DNA of 64,000 nucleotides, taken from the NCBI RefSeq assembly GCF_003606265.1, contig NZ_CP023671.1, forward strand, positions 2,604,001-2,668,000, given 5' to 3'. This stretch comes from Clostridium septicum (lineage in GTDB: Bacteria > Bacillota > Clostridia > Clostridiales > Clostridiaceae). Of the stretch, positions 30,061 to 38,798 are shown one piece after another. Position 1 is the stretch's first letter; the number at the start of each line of letters is the position of its first letter. Under the pieces are notes generated by a model, which was not told where the DNA came from, made no database searches, and was given only the letters and a program-made list of their open reading frames with translations. A program made the translations under genes and the position numbers.

Positions 30061-30417
30061 ATATTTTAATGCAAAATGTAGAAATAATTTATAAAATATA
30101 TTTAAATTATAAATGATATTATAAATAGAGTATTATAAAATTTATTAAAACAAATATATAGTTTTCTTATAGTAAAGATAAAACTTTGAAAAGAAATTTT
30201 ATATATTAAATAATTAATAAAAATAGTATTAAATTAGGTCATGGATTTTTAAGAAATTCATGACCTGTATTTTTATAAGATAAATTTGTCGAATTTTAAA
30301 TATAAATCAAAGATACAATTAAAATATCTTTAAAAAATATCGATAATATTGTATAATTATGGGCGTAATGTTAAATTTGATTAAGATGTACCTAGTTAAT
30401 TAGGGAAAGGGGTAATT
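30061..30417 (+). other. 357-bp gap between the two histidine kinase genes
   Basis: It contains a terminator at 30236-30274 and a probable promoter for the second kinase with TATAAT at 30352-30357. The sequence ATATTGTATAAT also occurs at the promoter of the first kinase. The rest is AT-rich with no gene seen. Confidence 0.55.
30236..30274 (+). terminator. Terminator after the first histidine kinase
   Basis: AGGTCATG and CATGACCT pair around an A/T loop and are followed by GTATTTTT. Confidence 0.75.
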
Positions 30418-32802
30418 TTGGAGTACAATAATGATTTCATAGAAAGTGATAACGCTTCTTTTTTAGATTTGTTAGATGAGAATATAATATTAGTAAATAA
30501 AAATGGTGAGATATTATATATAAATAAAGCTTTCTTAAAAAGACTGGAGTATTGTAATAAAGAATTATTAGGAAAAAATATAAATAATATTATATTAGAA
30601 AATAATATTAAAGAGATAATAGAAAAGAAACCTAGCAGTTATTATTTAAGATTATTTAGTAAAAATAATGATTTAGTTAATTTAGATATTAAAGTTATAA
30701 AGAGGCTTTTTAAAAATCAATATGTATATTATATTATAGGAAAGGAAATAGAAGAAAAAGTACATTTCAGAACAGATATTGAAGAGCTATTTGAGGATAT
30801 ACCTTATTATGTAAGTGTTAAAGATAGTAAATGTAGATATGTTTATGTTAATAATGCATTTCAAAAATTTTTAGGTAAAAATAAAAAAGATATTTATGGC
30901 AAAAAAATAGATGAAATTTTATCTACAAGACTTAAATCTTCAGTAATTAAATCTGATGAAGAAGCACTAAGAACTAAAGAGGAAATTATTTCAGAAGAAA
31001 AAATCTGGATTGATGGAAAAGAATGTATTATAGAATGCTACAAAAAGCCTATAGTAGATAAGTTTGGAGAAATAAAGGCACTAATAGGTATTGCACATAA
31101 TATAACCCTTAAAAAGTTAATTAACGAGGATGTTGTTAAGAGTGACTTTGATTTATTAACTATATATAATTTATTTGATAAGAAAAATAGAAAAGTAAAT
31201 AAAGATAGTTTATTAAATGAATTAGGACCACATATTGTAGGGCGATTTGGTGCAAAAGGTGCAGGTATATATTTGTACGACTTTAAAGAAGATGGATTGA
31301 ATTTATATTCAAATTATGGTTTAACAAAAGTTGAAGCAGAAGAAATAGAAAGATGGATTAATGAAAATAAAGTATCCAATTGTGTTAAAGAAATATATAC
31401 AAATAAAGTAGATGGGATGTATAAGTGGAGAAGCGAATTAGATTATATTGCAGTATATCCAATTAAATTTGAAAAAAAAGCAATAGGATTATTAATTATA
31501 GGATATAAGTCAAGAGTTATTCCAGTACATATAGAAAATATTTTAATAGATGCTATATGCAATCAGTTAGGTATTATTATTAAAAATAATATACTATTTG
31601 ATGAAGTGAAAAAAAATGTAGAAGAAAAATTAGAAGCTGAAAAAGATGTTAATGTACTTTTTAATACAGGAAATGAAGTTGTAAGTGTTATTGATAGTAA
31701 TGGTAAACTTATTAAAATAAATGGAAATTGGAAAAATATTTTAGGGTGGAACGAAAAAGATGTTTTAGGAAAAAAGTTCATAGAGTATGTTTATGCAGAT
31801 GAGCGAGATGAAGCTAGAATTATAATGAGTAATCAATATGAAAATTATAGATTAATTAATAGGCAGTTATGTAAAGATAAAACTTATAAATGGATTTCAT
31901 GGCAAATAAGGTATATGAAAGATAAGGATATTTTTATAAGTTCAGGTAAAGATATAACAGAAGCTGTTCTAATGGAGAGAAAAAATAAATTATTAGAAGA
32001 GGATATGAAATTAGAAACTATAAAAAGTGAATATTTTGCTAATATGTCTCATGAACTTAAAACACCACTAAATATAATTTTATCCACTATGCAGTTACTA
32101 GATATGAATATAGAAAATGGCAAAATATATGCGGATAGTGATGTAGATATAAATAGGTATATAAAGTCAATAAGACAAAATTCATATAGATTATTAAAAT
32201 TAGTTAATAATATTATAGACCAAGGTAAAATTGATAATGGATATTTACAATTACAAAAAGGAAATTATAATATTATAAAAATAGTAGAGGATATTACATT
32301 ATCTTCAGTACAACTTGTTGAAAGTAAGGGAATAAAATTAACATTTGATACAGATACTGAAGAGTTAATGGTAGCTTGCGATTTAGAAAAGATAGAAAGA
32401 ATTATGCTTAATTTATTATCAAATGCAACTAAGTACACTGAAAAGAATGGAGAAATTTTTGTTTGTATAAGCAGTACTGAAAAAGAAGTTAAGATTTCAG
32501 TAAAAGATAATGGTATAGGTATTCCAGAAGATAGATTAGAACATATTTTTAATAGATTTGAGCAAGTTGATAATAAGATAACTCGTAATTCATTAGGAAG
32601 TGGAATAGGACTAAATTTAGTTAAATCATTAGTAGAAATGCATAATGGTAGTATAGAAGTAAAAAGCAAGTACGGACAGGGATGTGAATTTATATTTACT
32701 ATTCCAAATATAACCATGGCAGAAGATGAAGAAAGTGGTATAAATAAAGAATTAACAATAGGTAAAAGTGAAAGATGTAATATAGAGTTTTCATATATTT
32801 AG
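30418..32802 (+). CDS. Orphan multi-PAS sensor histidine kinase
   Basis: The 794-aa cytosolic kinase has a PAS-like start closely resembling the previous gene (LDLLDENIILVNKNGEILYINK), a second PAS (about 120-240), a GAF-like region (about 250-400), a third PAS (about 410-520), then HisKA with H545 (NMSHELKTPLNII) and a HATPase with NLLSNATKYTE and GSGIGLNLVK. The start is TTG with AAAGGGG upstream. No response regulator is adjacent. It shares the tail ERCNIEF with the 28918 kinase. Orphan kinases of this kind in Clostridium can phosphorylate Spo0A; that target is inference here. Confidence 0.92.
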   Translation: MEYNNDFIESDNASFLDLLDENIILVNKNGEILYINKAFLKRLEYCNKELLGKNINNIILENNIKEIIEKKPSSYYLRLFSKNNDLVNLDIKVIKRLFKNQYVYYIIGKEIEEKVHFRTDIEELFEDIPYYVSVKDSKCRYVYVNNAFQKFLGKNKKDIYGKKIDEILSTRLKSSVIKSDEEALRTKEEIISEEKIWIDGKECIIECYKKPIVDKFGEIKALIGIAHNITLKKLINEDVVKSDFDLLTIYNLFDKKNRKVNKDSLLNELGPHIVGRFGAKGAGIYLYDFKEDGLNLYSNYGLTKVEAEEIERWINENKVSNCVKEIYTNKVDGMYKWRSELDYIAVYPIKFEKKAIGLLIIGYKSRVIPVHIENILIDAICNQLGIIIKNNILFDEVKKNVEEKLEAEKDVNVLFNTGNEVVSVIDSNGKLIKINGNWKNILGWNEKDVLGKKFIEYVYADERDEARIIMSNQYENYRLINRQLCKDKTYKWISWQIRYMKDKDIFISSGKDITEAVLMERKNKLLEEDMKLETIKSEYFANMSHELKTPLNIILSTMQLLDMNIENGKIYADSDVDINRYIKSIRQNSYRLLKLVNNIIDQGKIDNGYLQLQKGNYNIIKIVEDITLSSVQLVESKGIKLTFDTDTEELMVACDLEKIERIMLNLLSNATKYTEKNGEIFVCISSTEKEVKISVKDNGIGIPEDRLEHIFNRFEQVDNKITRNSLGSGIGLNLVKSLVEMHNGSIEVKSKYGQGCEFIFTIPNITMAEDEESGINKELTIGKSERCNIEFSYI

Positions 32803-32822
32803 AATTGAATATGAAATTAGTT

Positions 32823-32858
32823 AAGAGTTAAAGTAAATATTTACTTTAACTCTTATTT
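32823..32858 (+). terminator. Terminator after the second histidine kinase
   Basis: AAGAGTTAAAGTAAAT and ATTTACTTTAACTCTT form a perfect 16-bp inverted repeat followed by ATTT. Confidence 0.8.
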
Positions 32859-33004
32859 GGTATAAATAATATTTTATTTGCCTTAAACTTAAAAATCATT
32901 AGTTATTGCATATTGACTAGAATATCAAAAAGTATTAAATTAGAATTATTGCTTTTAAAAAGATTTAAAGGTGAAATGTAATAACAATAGGGGGATTAAA
33001 AGTA

Positions 33005-33652
33005 TTGAAAAATAAAATATTAAAATTAATAAGATTACTTGTAGGATTTATACTCTGTGCAAGCTCCACTGTGTTAATGTTAAATTCAAATTTAGGATTA
33101 TCACCATGGGATGTTTTTCATCAAGGTATTTCAAAGTTAACTGGAATGACTATAGGAGAGGCAAGTATAGCCGTAGGTGTGGTATGTGTCCTACTTGGAT
33201 TAGCACTTGGAGAAAAGCTAGGGGTAGGGACAATTTTAAATATGATAATAGTAGGAAAGTTTATAGACATGATTATTGCTATGAATATAATTCCTGTAGC
33301 TAGTAATATTTTTATGGGAGTAATTATGATGATATTTGGAATGTTAGTTATGGGACTTGGATGTTATTTATACATAGGATGTGCATTGGGATGTGGTCCA
33401 AGAGATGGTGTAATGGTATCTCTTAGTAAAAAGTTTAATAAATCTATTAAGTTTATAAGGTCTAGTATAGAAATAACAGTTTTAATCCTAGGTTTTATAT
33501 TAGGAGGAAGAGTAGGTTTAGGAACTATTATAACAGCTTTATTTTTAGGAACAAGTATACAAATTATATTTAGAGTTTGTAGTTTCGACGTGGCAAATGT
33601 TAGACATAAATCTGTAACAGAAAGTATTAAAAGTAATTTTATAGCTTCATAA
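33005..33652 (+). CDS. YczE/YitT-like integral membrane protein
   Basis: This 215-aa protein has about five or six helices. The segment LNSNLGLSPWDVFHQGISKLTG and the later LGCGPRDGVMVSLSKKF are typical of the YczE/YyaS family. No activity is established for the family that I can rely on. The start is TTG at 33005 after AGGGGGATTAAAAG. It is preceded by the kinase terminator and seems to be transcribed alone. Confidence 0.8.
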   Translation: MKNKILKLIRLLVGFILCASSTVLMLNSNLGLSPWDVFHQGISKLTGMTIGEASIAVGVVCVLLGLALGEKLGVGTILNMIIVGKFIDMIIAMNIIPVASNIFMGVIMMIFGMLVMGLGCYLYIGCALGCGPRDGVMVSLSKKFNKSIKFIRSSIEITVLILGFILGGRVGLGTIITALFLGTSIQIIFRVCSFDVANVRHKSVTESIKSNFIAS

Positions 33653-33733
33653 TAATATTATCTTTGTAATATAGTATATTTCCTGTAGTTTATATAAATA
33701 ATAAAAGTATTAAACTATGGGAGTGAAGTTTTT

Positions 33734-33970
33734 ATGGAAGAAAAAATTATGTCTTTTAATGATGAAAATGGAAAGAAAGTTGATTATGCTATATTAGATC
33801 AAAGATTAATATGTGGTAAAGAGTATGTTGCATTAGCACCCGTTAATGACAAAAATCATATTGAACTTTTTAAAATAAGCTTTGATAAAGAATGGAATGA
33901 GAGTTTAGTAGAAGTAGAATCAGAAAATGAATTAAATATGTTTAAGCAAGTTTCGGGTTTAAAGTTTTAG
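33734..33970 (+). CDS. DUF1292 protein
   Basis: The 78-aa acidic protein matches DUF1292, small cytosolic proteins common in clostridia, often near DUF965/ruvX genes but isolated here. The pattern IMSFNDENGKKVDYAILDQR and YVALAPVNDK is typical. The function is unknown. GGGAGTGA precedes the ATG. Its terminator has been split by an IS256-family insertion. Confidence 0.8.
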   Translation: MEEKIMSFNDENGKKVDYAILDQRLICGKEYVALAPVNDKNHIELFKISFDKEWNESLVEVESENELNMFKQVSGLKF

Positions 33971-33976
33971 ATAAAA

Positions 33977-33991
33977 AGATAACTTATTATA
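33977..33991 (+). terminator. Left half of a terminator interrupted by an IS
   Basis: AGATAACTTATTATA here and AGTTATCT after the second TTATTATA copy (35437-35452) join, without the IS, to a perfect hairpin: AGATAACTTA, loop TTA, TAAGTTATCT. It lies directly after the DUF1292 stop. Confidence 0.75.
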
Positions 33992-35436
33992 GAGTCTGTC
34001 AATATTTTTGTGTAAACTTTAGAAAATTTAGTTTTATTTTAAAGGTTGGAAAGGTTAATACAACATCCAACCTTTATTTTTCTTTAATTGATAAATTTTA
34101 CATAATAATCTGCACTTTAATAAGAGTTAGACTAAATATTTTTTAGAACAACTGGTCGTCTAAACGACCTTCGAAGAAGATTGATAGTTGAGCTAAAATT
34201 TGAGCCCATCCTCGTATTGATTGGGTCCATTTCTTTGTTATATCAACGGTAGCAAGGTATAAAATCTTCATTAATGATTCATCATTCGGAAATATAGATT
34301 TAGTTTTAGTAACTTTTCTCAGTTGACGATTATAACTTTCCATTGCATTAGTTGTATATATTATTTTTCTAATCTCTGGTGGATATTTAAAGAATGTTGA
34401 TAACTCATTCCAGTTATTTCTCCAAGACCTTACTGCTATTAAGTATTTTTCTCCCCATTTTTCTTCTAATCTATCTAATTCCGCTAATGCGACCTCCTCA
34501 GAGAAGCGGTGTAAACTAGTTTTAAATCTGCATTGAAAGCTTTTAAATCCTTATAAGATAAGTATTTACTTGAATTTCTTATTTGATGAATAATACATCT
34601 TTGAATTTCAGTGTTCGGATAAACAGCTCTAATGGCTTCGTTAAACCCTACTAACCCATCAACTGAAGCAATTAGTATATCTTTTACGCCTCTATTTTTT
34701 AACTCATTCAGAACAAGCAACCAATATTTTGATGACTCTGATGCTCCTATCCATATACCAAGAACATCTTTTTTTCCTTCAATATTTACTCCAATCGCAG
34801 CGTAGGCTGCTTTCGAAACAACGGTGTTATCTTTTCTCACTTTAAAGTGAATAGCATCCATAAATACTATAGGATATACTGTTTCCAACGGACGGCTTTG
34901 CCATTCTCTAATCATTGGAATTACTTTATCTGTTATATTAGAAACTAATGTTGGTGATATGTCCATTCCGTATATTTCATTTACTTGTGATGCTATATCT
35001 CTTGTAGTCATTCCCTTATCATACATCCCAATTATTGAGCTTTCTAAATGTGAAACATCAGTTTGATGTTTTTTTACTATTTCAGGCTCAAAAGAACCTT
35101 CTCTATCTCTTGGAACATCTAAGTCGAAGTAGCCAAGATTGGATTTCATAGTTTTTCGGCTCTTGCCATTACGGCTATTAGTTGTGTTTTTATTTTGGTA
35201 ATCATGTTTCTCATATCCAAGATGATTATCTAATTCGGCTTCCAGCATTTGCTGAAGCATTCCTCCAAATAAGTCTTTTAAAACATTTTGAATATCTTCA
35301 GCTGTTTTAATATTTGGATTCTTTGCTAATATTTTTATTAATTCTTCCTTTGAAAATGACATAGTCTGTGTTCCCTCCATAATTGATAATTTATTATATC
35401 ATTTTCTGAAGTTTACACAGACTATTTTACACTCTC
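33992..35436 (-). mobile_element. IS256-family insertion sequence, inactive copy
   Basis: The element is 1445 bp and flanked by the 8-bp direct repeat TTATTATA (33984-33991 and 35437-35444), the duplication length usual for IS256. The ends are imperfect 28-bp inverted repeats (20 of 28 match by eye), sharing GAG, TGT and TGTGTAAACTT. It carries one transposase gene on the minus strand, which is frameshifted. A hairpin at 34041-34075 lies near the left end. It differs clearly from the IS at 37153. Confidence 0.9.
34143..35380 (-). pseudogene. IS256-family transposase, frameshifted
   Basis: The N-terminal part (35380-34484) and the C-terminal part (to 34143) are in different frames. By comparison with the intact transposase at 37259, the break falls at the AGAG of 34500-34503; removing one AG restores VYTASEEVALAE. 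The DDE acids survive on the pieces (FMDAIHF, ASVDGLVG, MESYNRQ). A Mutator-type zinc-ribbon-free DDE fold is expected. The start has GGAGGG upstream. Confidence 0.9.
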
Positions 35437-35452
35437 TTATTATAAGTTATCT

Positions 35453-35481
35453 CAGACTGCTGACACTTTGTCAGCAGTCTG
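35453..35481. terminator. Strong 13-bp hairpin right of the IS
   Basis: CAGACTGCTGACA, loop CTT, TGTCAGCAGTCTG is a perfect stem with unusually high GC for this region. No T-run follows it directly. Confidence 0.6.
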
Positions 35482-35482
35482 A

Positions 35483-35516
35483 CATCAAAGAACTATATAG
35501 TTCTTTGATGCTTTTA
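35483..35516 (+). terminator. Second hairpin with T-run
   Basis: CATCAAAGAACTAT and ATAGTTCTTTGATG form a perfect 28-bp inverted repeat followed by CTTTTA. It lies between the IS and the convergent patatin gene and is the last of three hairpins in a row. Confidence 0.7.
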
Positions 35517-35531
35517 TTTGTGATATTAAAA

Positions 35532-36374
35532 TTAGAGAAATAAATTTTTTATTTCATCCATTTTTTCAATAGCCAAATTATATCCATTAAAATAACCTTC
35601 TCTTAACTTATCAACATTTTTTTCAAAGCTTTCTATAGCTTGGTTTTCTCTAGGTCTTAGTATTAGAGCTTTTCCTTCTCTTTCAAGTTTTTCACAAAAT
35701 TCTACTTGTTCATTATAAAGTCTATGCCTATTAAGCAGACTATTATTTAATTCAGGATATTTTTTAGTAAGTATTTTAGAAGCAAAAAGATTTTTTCTGC
35801 TAAATTGCTTTCTATATCCTTTAGGGCGTGTAAGTATAATAAGATGTTTTTCGTTACCATCTGATATGGCTTTTTGTATAGGTATAGGATCACATATACC
35901 ACCATCATAATAATAATTATTATTTATTCTTATAGCTGGAAAAAATAATGGAATAGCACAAGTAGCTCTAAGAATAGTACATTTTTCATCAATAGTTTTT
36001 CCATCTAAATATTCAGTTTGTCCAGTAATAGCATTTGTTACACCAACTAATGCTGTACCATTATATTTTAAGAATGTATCCATATCAAAAGGACTTAGTT
36101 TATTAGGAATTTCATCAAAAATAAAATCTAATCCAAATAAACTTTTACATTTAAAAAAATTCTTAACGCTTAAGTAACGTTTATCATTTCTGTAAGATTC
36201 TAATATATCTAAATTTCTTCTTTTTTGCCTAGACAAATAGGAAAAACCATTTGTTATTCCAGCAGAAACTCCAATACAGTAAGGAAACATAACATCATTA
36301 TCTAAAAGAGCATCCATAACTCCAGCACTGAAAATAGGTCTAAAAGTTCCACCTTCTAAAATTAAACTTGGCAT
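35532..36374 (-). CDS. Patatin-like phospholipase family protein
   Basis: The 280-aa protein has the patatin nucleophile motif GVSAG (about 38-42) and the catalytic aspartate in DGGICDPIPI. The usual oxyanion-hole GGGxRG is replaced by EGGTFRPIF at the N terminus, so the third glycine and the RG are missing. This variant occurs in a clostridial subgroup as I recall. It would act as a lipid acyl hydrolase if active. There is no signal peptide. TTAGGAGG precedes the ATG. Confidence 0.85.
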   Translation of the reverse strand: MPSLILEGGTFRPIFSAGVMDALLDNDVMFPYCIGVSAGITNGFSYLSRQKRRNLDILESYRNDKRYLSVKNFFKCKSLFGLDFIFDEIPNKLSPFDMDTFLKYNGTALVGVTNAITGQTEYLDGKTIDEKCTILRATCAIPLFFPAIRINNNYYYDGGICDPIPIQKAISDGNEKHLIILTRPKGYRKQFSRKNLFASKILTKKYPELNNSLLNRHRLYNEQVEFCEKLEREGKALILRPRENQAIESFEKNVDKLREGYFNGYNLAIEKMDEIKNLFL

Positions 36375-36524
36375 AAATCCTCCTAATTAATCTATAAAAT
36401 GTATTATTAAAATTATATATCTAAATTTAATAAATATAAATAGAAAAGTTAATGTTTTATATGAATATTTAAATTTTCATAAATGTATGTACAAAAGAAG
36501 TAAAGAAAGTATAAAATATATAAT

Positions 36525-36557
36525 AAAGCTATTTCTAAGAAATCTAGAAATAGCTTT
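36525..36557. terminator. Hairpin between patatin and acetyltransferase genes
   Basis: AAAGCTATTTCTA and TAGAAATAGCTTT form a 13-bp stem followed by TAT. It lies in a divergent promoter region, so it may be an operator or a leader structure rather than a terminator. Confidence 0.4.
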
Positions 36558-36594
36558 TATAGTATAATAGGTGTTTTTAGATAGGAGGAATATA

Positions 36595-37146
36595 ATGAAA
36601 AAGGAATTGATTTTAAAAAGAAAAGATGGAAAGATCATAGAGGTTAAATTGAGAGAAATGGATTCTAGTTACATAGATAAAATACTAGAGCTTCAGGATA
36701 TTATATTAAATGGATTGGAAAACAAAGAGTTATATGCTCCTACAGAAAGAGAAGAGTTTATAGAGTATCTAAATAAAGGTGGGAAGATAATAGGGTATTT
36801 TACAAAAGATAAGCTTTTAGTAGCTATGGGAGTTTATATAGAAAAAGGATATGATTCTGGAAATTATGGATATGATATAGGCTTGGAAGGAAATGAGTTG
36901 CTAAGAGTTGGACAAATAGAATCTACAGTTGTTAGAGATGAATTTAGAGGCAATGGTATTCAAAAAATAATTTGTGAAGCTTTTGAAGAAATAGCAAAGG
37001 AAAATAAAATGAATATATTATGTGCTACAGCATCTCCATATAATAAATTTAGTGTAAATACTTTTGAGAAATTAGGATATAAAATTGCTAAAGATAAAAT
37101 CAAATATGATGGGCTAAGAAGGTATGTATTAGTTAAAAATATATAA
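36595..37146 (+). CDS. GNAT-family N-acetyltransferase
   Basis: This 183-aa protein has the GNAT acetyl-CoA site VVRDEFRGNGIQKIICEAFEEIA and the C-terminal ATASPYNKFSVNTFEKLGY. The acceptor is unknown. ATG 36595 is chosen because AGGAGG lies 6 bp upstream; the ATG at 36571 would place the site inside the gene. The following IS inserted so that its target duplication overlaps the last two bases of the stop codon, leaving the gene intact. Confidence 0.88.
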   Translation: MKKELILKRKDGKIIEVKLREMDSSYIDKILELQDIILNGLENKELYAPTEREEFIEYLNKGGKIIGYFTKDKLLVAMGVYIEKGYDSGNYGYDIGLEGNELLRVGQIESTVVRDEFRGNGIQKIICEAFEEIAKENKMNILCATASPYNKFSVNTFEKLGYKIAKDKIKYDGLRRYVLVKNI

Positions 37147-37155
37147 AAAATCGAG

Positions 37156-37203
37156 ACAGTAGATAGTTTTGTGTAAAAACAAAACTATCTACTGTTTTTT
37201 TTG
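37156..37203 (+). terminator. Terminator built from the left end of the IS
   Basis: ACAGTAGATAGTTTTGT (part of the left inverted repeat), loop GTAAAA, then ACAAAACTATCTACTGT and eight T: a perfect 17-bp stem. It would stop transcription entering the element from the acetyltransferase gene. Confidence 0.88.
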
Positions 37204-37258
37204 TATTAACAGTTGGAAGTTTTGGAATAATATACTATATAAATTAGGAGGAATTATT

Positions 37259-38497
37259 ATGACAAGAAAAATTGATACCAACTTTGATTACAACGAGGAA
37301 ATTAAAAGATGTAAAACAATCGATGATGTGATGGGTAAAAACGGATTAATACAAAGATTAGTTAAAGATGTTCTTGAAAATATATTAGAAGGTGAAATGG
37401 AAGAACATCTAGGAAGAAATAAATATGAACGTGTAGAAGCAGTTGATCAAACTAAGAAGAACTACAGGAATGGTTATAGTCGCAAAAATTTAAGAAGTTC
37501 CTTCGGTGACGTCGACCTAGACGTACCCCGTGATAGAAATGCTGAATTTGAGCCACAAATTATAAAAAAATATGAAACTGTGTGTACTGAGTTAGATAAA
37601 AAGATTATATCTTTATATGCTAAAGGTATGTCAACATCTGATATTCAGGCTGAAATTGAAGACTTATATGGAATAACTATATCACCATCGATGGTATCTA
37701 AAATAACTGATAAAGTGCTTGCTAGCGCCGCCGAATGGCAAAATAGAGCATTAGATAAAATATATCCAATAGTTTATTTAGATGCTATGTACTTTAAAGT
37801 TAGAAGTAATGGAAAGATAGTTAACAAGGCTGTCTATATATGCTTAGGATACACTATGGAAGGATATAAAGATATTTTAGGTATATGGGTTGATGAAGCT
37901 GAAGGTGCTAAATTCTGGTTAGGAATTTGCAATGATTTAAAAAATAGAGGTGTAAAAGAAATTTTAATTGCTTGTATGGATGGATTAAAAGGGCTTCCAC
38001 AAGCTATAAAAACAGTATTTCCATCAGTAAATATTCAAACATGTATTGTTCATCAAATAAGAAATTCAATAAAATACATAGCTTCAAAAGATAAAAAAGC
38101 ATTTATGAAAGATTTGAAGGAGGTTTATAAGGCTACAACAGAGGAACTTGCGTTAGCACAGCTAGATAATTTAAAGGAGAGATGGGGAGATAAATATGGA
38201 ATAGTAATAGATTCCTGGTATAATAATTGGAGTAACCTTTCAACATTTTTCGACTTCTCTCCAACTATAAGAAAGATGATTTATACTACAAATATCTTAG
38301 AAGGTTTTAATCGTCAAATACGTAAATTCACTAAAGTTAGAGTCATATTCCCAACTGATGAATCTTTAAATAAGTGTGTTTACTTAGCAACGATGGAGAT
38401 ACTAGAAAAATGGACTCAGCCTATACATAATTGGGGTGCTACGTTAGCAGAGCTATCAATAATATTTGAAGATCAATTAAAAGATGAATTAGCTTAA
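37259..38497 (+). CDS. IS256-family transposase
   Basis: The 412-aa transposase has the DDE acids of the family in YLDAMYFKV, CMDGLKGL and ILEGFNRQIRK, and the helix-turn-helix region STSDIQAEIEDLYGITISPSMV. I chose ATG 37259 because AGGAGG lies about 7 bp upstream; the earlier ATG at 37169 lies in the terminator. It is about the normal length and seems functional. Confidence 0.93.
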   Translation: MTRKIDTNFDYNEEIKRCKTIDDVMGKNGLIQRLVKDVLENILEGEMEEHLGRNKYERVEAVDQTKKNYRNGYSRKNLRSSFGDVDLDVPRDRNAEFEPQIIKKYETVCTELDKKIISLYAKGMSTSDIQAEIEDLYGITISPSMVSKITDKVLASAAEWQNRALDKIYPIVYLDAMYFKVRSNGKIVNKAVYICLGYTMEGYKDILGIWVDEAEGAKFWLGICNDLKNRGVKEILIACMDGLKGLPQAIKTVFPSVNIQTCIVHQIRNSIKYIASKDKKAFMKDLKEVYKATTEELALAQLDNLKERWGDKYGIVIDSWYNNWSNLSTFFDFSPTIRKMIYTTNILEGFNRQIRKFTKVRVIFPTDESLNKCVYLATMEILEKWTQPIHNWGATLAELSIIFEDQLKDELA

Positions 38498-38687
38498 AAG
38501 CTTGTACTTTTTATAAATTATATGCATACTATTAGATTTTTTTGAAATACTAAAAAAGGTAATAAGAAACATTATTAGTATTTCTTAAATATAAAAAAAT
38601 ATTACTGGAAATGAAAATTTCCAGTAATATTAAAATAATAAAAATGATAATTACACAGAATTATCTATTCTCTCAAAAAATCTTTTA

Positions 38688-38729
38688 TAATATAAATTGG
38701 CTGTTTTAAAACAGCCAATTTATATTATA
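38688..38729. terminator. Bidirectional terminator right of the IS
   Basis: ATAATATAAATTGGCTGTTTT and AAAACAGCCAATTTATATTAT form a perfect 21-bp inverted repeat. It probably served the acetyltransferase gene before the IS inserted, and the convergent WG-repeat gene. Confidence 0.75.
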
Positions 38730-38798
38730 TAGATTACTAAAGTGTTTAATATTACAAGCTATTGTAGCTATTTATTAGTTTAAGGGAAGTGATTTTTA

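Larger units (their letters stand above)
37153..38674 (+). mobile_element. IS256-family insertion sequence, apparently intact
   Basis: The element is 1522 bp with the 8-bp duplication AAAAAATC at 37145-37152 and 38675-38682. The left end reads GAGACAGTAGATAGTTTTG and the right end, inverted, GAGAGAATAGATAATTCTG. It carries one full transposase and a strong terminator between the left end and the gene. A second hairpin (38598-38631, AATATTACTGGAAAT stem) lies near the right end. The remaining 38498-38798 has no gene. Confidence 0.92.

Noticed and set aside
34484..34510. Programmed frameshift in the IS256-family transposase
   Set aside because: This family normally uses one frame, the intact copy nearby has none, and the break is explained by an AG duplication.
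33992..38674. Composite transposon carrying patatin and acetyltransferase genes
   Set aside because: The two IS are different subtypes, in opposite orientation, and each has its own target duplication.
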